This document shows, in pieces, positions 62,075-64,000 of a DNA stretch of 64,000 nucleotides; the stretch's first letter is position 1; each line of letters starts with the position of its first letter. Origin of the DNA: JBEBXQ01 sp040391535 (GTDB lineage: Bacteria; Bacteroidota; Bacteroidia; Cytophagales; Spirosomataceae); the NCBI GenBank assembly GCA_040391535.1, contig JBEBXQ010000007.1:1-64000 (forward strand), read 5' to 3'. The notes below the pieces were generated by a model. It was given only the letters and a program-made list of their open reading frames with translations. It was not told where the DNA came from and did not search any database. The position numbers were made by a program, and so were the translations under genes.

Positions 62075-63354
62075 TTCCATTCCAGTTGAGTATAGCCGAT
62101 CAGCTGATCATATCTGCCGGCCGGAGCGCGGTAGTATACCAGTATATCATAATCATTCTCCGTCGAGGAAAAACTGCCCTCCAGTGCTACTTCATTGCCG
62201 GTTTCCTGCTGATTACCTACCAGCGTGTAGTTATAGTTGACCAATCCCTGTTTGAGCAAAATTACTGCCTGATAGGCGCGTGTTGCATCATGGTACTCCA
62301 TTCTGTTCAGATCATTCAGATGCCACAAGTTAAAACCACCGTTAACATAGATTTCACCTTCGGATAATTCAGGCATCTGAAGTGTAAAGACTACCGGTGT
62401 ATAATCAGCTTCAACGCTTCCGTTCCCTGATTCACGGTGGTCAATTGTGTAACGGCCGTTCAGATCATCTATTGAAAAATTAACCCTTTCATTGTTCCGC
62501 GGTTTATCCGGAGTAAGGATAAGCCGTGTAAATTCATCCAGGCGCTCAATTTCATAAATACCGAATCCGCGCGCAGCGATAGTACGGCTGTCAAAATACC
62601 TGAATTCGTTTCCGCCGTGGAAGGCATTTTCCAGATTGAAGAACTGATATTTTACGGATTGATCAAAAGAATTAACATAAGACGGCTTAAAGCCGCTTTT
62701 AGCGTTATCCCACCGGAAGTTCTGGCGGATTACTACCTTCAGATCGTTTTGAGGTGCCGGAACCTGTAATCCTTTATGATCAATGGTAAAATCAATTTGC
62801 TGGTGGGTGTTCCGTTCAACGGTTCCATTTGCAAAATTAACTGCAGCTTCAATTCTGACCTGCGATTCATATACCATGAATTTCCGGGAAAGCACAGGTT
62901 TTCTTTTGTCTTCAGAAAATACGATCAGCAGATAATTGCCTGAAACTTTGACGGCCGGTACTTCCAGCTGATAATGATAATAGGGGACTTTAGTACTAAA
63001 AGAAGGAGAATAGGACGTTACCGGATAGTCATTATAGGAAGTGGTATATTCGATTTCACTGAGCGGTGACTGTTGCCAGGCAGCATCACAATGAATGATT
63101 TTGGCACGGAACCCTCTGAAATCAGCAGTGAGGTCATCAAACTCCAGCACAAGAGGTGTCTGGCTGTTAAGCGGTATAACGGGCTGCACAATCAATCGGG
63201 CCGGATTTTCATTCGCCTGGCTTTGGGGGTATAAAAAAACAGACTTTATATTTTCTTCATATATATAGTCATCGATTACAACCTCCCGGTCTATCGTTTG
63301 TGCACAGGGTTTGAAGCAATGCAATACCAGTAATAAAAAAACAAACTTTGCCAT
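62062..63354 (-). CDS. DUF5103 protein (type IX secretion plug protein family)
   Basis: 430-residue exported protein with a signal peptide (AKFVFLLLVLHCFKPCAQ). The rest matches DUF5103, the family of the Plug protein found with the SprA translocon of the type IX secretion system in Flavobacterium. Visible segments are VFLYPQSQANENPARLIVQP, LVLEFDDLTADFRGFRAKII near 66-85, and GGNEFRYFDSRTI near 240. The Ig-like C-terminal region ends LEWNRRN. No other type IX gene lies in this window. Function here is by family only. Confidence 0.85.
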   Translation of the reverse strand: MAKFVFLLLVLHCFKPCAQTIDREVVIDDYIYEENIKSVFLYPQSQANENPARLIVQPVIPLNSQTPLVLEFDDLTADFRGFRAKIIHCDAAWQQSPLSEIEYTTSYNDYPVTSYSPSFSTKVPYYHYQLEVPAVKVSGNYLLIVFSEDKRKPVLSRKFMVYESQVRIEAAVNFANGTVERNTHQQIDFTIDHKGLQVPAPQNDLKVVIRQNFRWDNAKSGFKPSYVNSFDQSVKYQFFNLENAFHGGNEFRYFDSRTIAARGFGIYEIERLDEFTRLILTPDKPRNNERVNFSIDDLNGRYTIDHRESGNGSVEADYTPVVFTLQMPELSEGEIYVNGGFNLWHLNDLNRMEYHDATRAYQAVILLKQGLVNYNYTLVGNQQETGNEVALEGSFSSTENDYDILVYYRAPAGRYDQLIGYTQLEWNRRN

Positions 63355-63707
63355 GTGAGAAAGATCAGAAAAAATAACCGTTTAATAAACAAATGTAACC
63401 TATTGGCAGTTATTTCAAAATGCAGATAATAACAATCATTAATTTGCAGTTAATACCTAAGTACTATTGCTGGAAAGTGTTTGTATGGTTTTCAGGGATG
63501 ATGGGTAAAGTTTGGTTGCAAAGAATTGCCGCGAAATATTATTCCGGATATCCTGCATTGTTGAGTTCTTTGCATTGGATTTGATTAATACTATCTAGTT
63601 TTTTGTTAATTGCTGATAATCAGATAGTTGATAAAAAAGGTATTTATTTAATTCAATTGTGTTATCTTTGCATCTCGATAAATTATGTTGAACGAACCAA
63701 AAAATGA
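63355..63707. other. 353-base intergenic region, divergent promoters
   Basis: Lies between the start of the DUF5103 gene (minus) and the transglycosylase (plus). It is AT-rich. A long-loop inverted repeat (ACTATCT at 63590-63596 with AGATAGT at 63622-63628) precedes the promoter element at 63663. I see no gene or RNA. Confidence 0.55.
63663..63670 (+). promoter_or_regulatory. Promoter -7 element before the lytic transglycosylase
   Basis: TATCTTTG, followed by CA, is an exact TAnnTTTG match 37 bases before the ATG at 63708. Confidence 0.55.
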
Positions 63708-64000
63708 ATGGTAAGACTTATTTTATTGATTGTTTCGGTGTCTTCATTTGCTGTTTTTACATTACAATCCAATACAGAAACAGCAGTACAGGAGCCGGCC
63801 AGTATAAGTGAAAATCAATCGTTCTTTGAAATTTCTGAAGAAGATCAGTTTTTACTGAATGTGCGTTTTTGTGAGGATACATTGCCTCTTTTAAAACCGC
63901 ATGTGGCCAGACGCTACCACAATGAAGTCCGGAATTACAATCATCCTTCATTCTGGAAACAAAAATCCAGAGTGGAAAAAAACCTCAAGGTCATTGCACC
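63708..64000 (+). CDS. Lytic murein transglycosylase, N-terminal part (cut by window end)
   Basis: An open frame from the ATG at 63708 runs without a stop to the last base (97 codons plus). The peptide begins MVRLILLIVSVSSFAVFTLQ, a signal sequence. The segment FLLNVRFCEDTLPLLKPHV and then RRYHNEVRNYNHPSFWKQKS resembles the region before the catalytic domain of MltD-like transglycosylases in Bacteroidota. The catalytic Glu and any LysM repeats would lie beyond the window. If correct, it cleaves peptidoglycan with formation of 1,6-anhydro-muropeptides. Confidence 0.55.
   Translation, partial: MVRLILLIVSVSSFAVFTLQSNTETAVQEPASISENQSFFEISEEDQFLLNVRFCEDTLPLLKPHVARRYHNEVRNYNHPSFWKQKSRVEKNLKVIA

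Noticed and set aside
63757..63951. 64-codon minus-strand frame at the right edge
   Set aside because: Antisense to the better frame at 63708-64000, which has a signal peptide, promoter element and transglycosylase-like sequence.
1..64000. CRISPR array, insertion sequence, prophage or rRNA
   Set aside because: No regularly spaced repeats, transposase, integrase or rRNA sequence was seen in any part of the window.

Overview
The window looks like a chromosomal segment from a Bacteroidota bacterium, most likely of the order Cytophagales and near the Spirosomataceae (Dyadobacter-like); the genus is a guess. The evidence is two SusC/SusD outer-membrane pairs with STN-domain SusC receptors, FecR anti-sigma proteins and ECF sigma factors, a TamL-type BamA-like lipoprotein, a type IX secretion plug protein (DUF5103), Bacteroidota-style promoters (TTTG and TAnnTTTG) and frequent TTG/GTG starts.

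Accessory half (about 1-33 kb). Nearly everything lies on the minus strand. The left edge holds a four-module fusion: DUF6807/PmoA, PVC-type dehydrogenase, HEAT-like region and cytochrome c. A lone plus-strand FtsX/MacB-type permease follows. Locus A (6.9-17.8 kb) reads, in transcription order: PQQ-type sugar dehydrogenase with PKD, cytochrome c and CBM6-like parts, Tat-exported Gfo/Idh oxidoreductase, ECF sigma, FecR, SusC, SusD. mutS and a RidA-family gene sit on the plus strand between the two loci. Locus B (33.1-21.3 kb) reads: ECF sigma, FecR, SusC, SusD, a membrane cytochrome c/DUF1549/DUF1553 protein, DUF1501, then a metallophosphoesterase beyond a terminator. Neither locus has a recognisable glycoside hydrolase, polysaccharide lyase or sulfatase; the catabolic genes are redox and heme proteins. 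I infer that both are substrate-sensing uptake loci tied to oxidative catabolism of a small sugar-like compound.

Mixed region (33-40 kb). A plus-strand run encodes dienelactone hydrolase, SMP-30/gluconolactonase, threonine aldolase and an EamA transporter. DUF456, carboxynorspermidine synthase, trigger factor and tRNA-Leu(UAG) follow.

Housekeeping half (40-64 kb). rel (ppGpp synthetase/hydrolase), a Fur-family regulator and purA; acyl-CoA synthetase, AlaA-type aminotransferase, queuosine-precursor transporter; TrmH-type RNA methyltransferase divergent from tamL with touching start codons; miaB, sigma-54 activator, lptE, a TPR-like protein, secG, groES, groEL; a YnfA-family protein; guaB; DUF5103; and the beginning of a lytic transglycosylase that runs off the window.

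Non-coding features include several convincing intrinsic terminators, three long perfect or near-perfect hairpins, Bacteroidota-type promoters, and two copies of an intergenic hairpin repeat (near 4.05 and 60.08 kb) with a shared GATTATAGAAAAA core. I see no rRNA, CRISPR array, insertion sequence or integrase.
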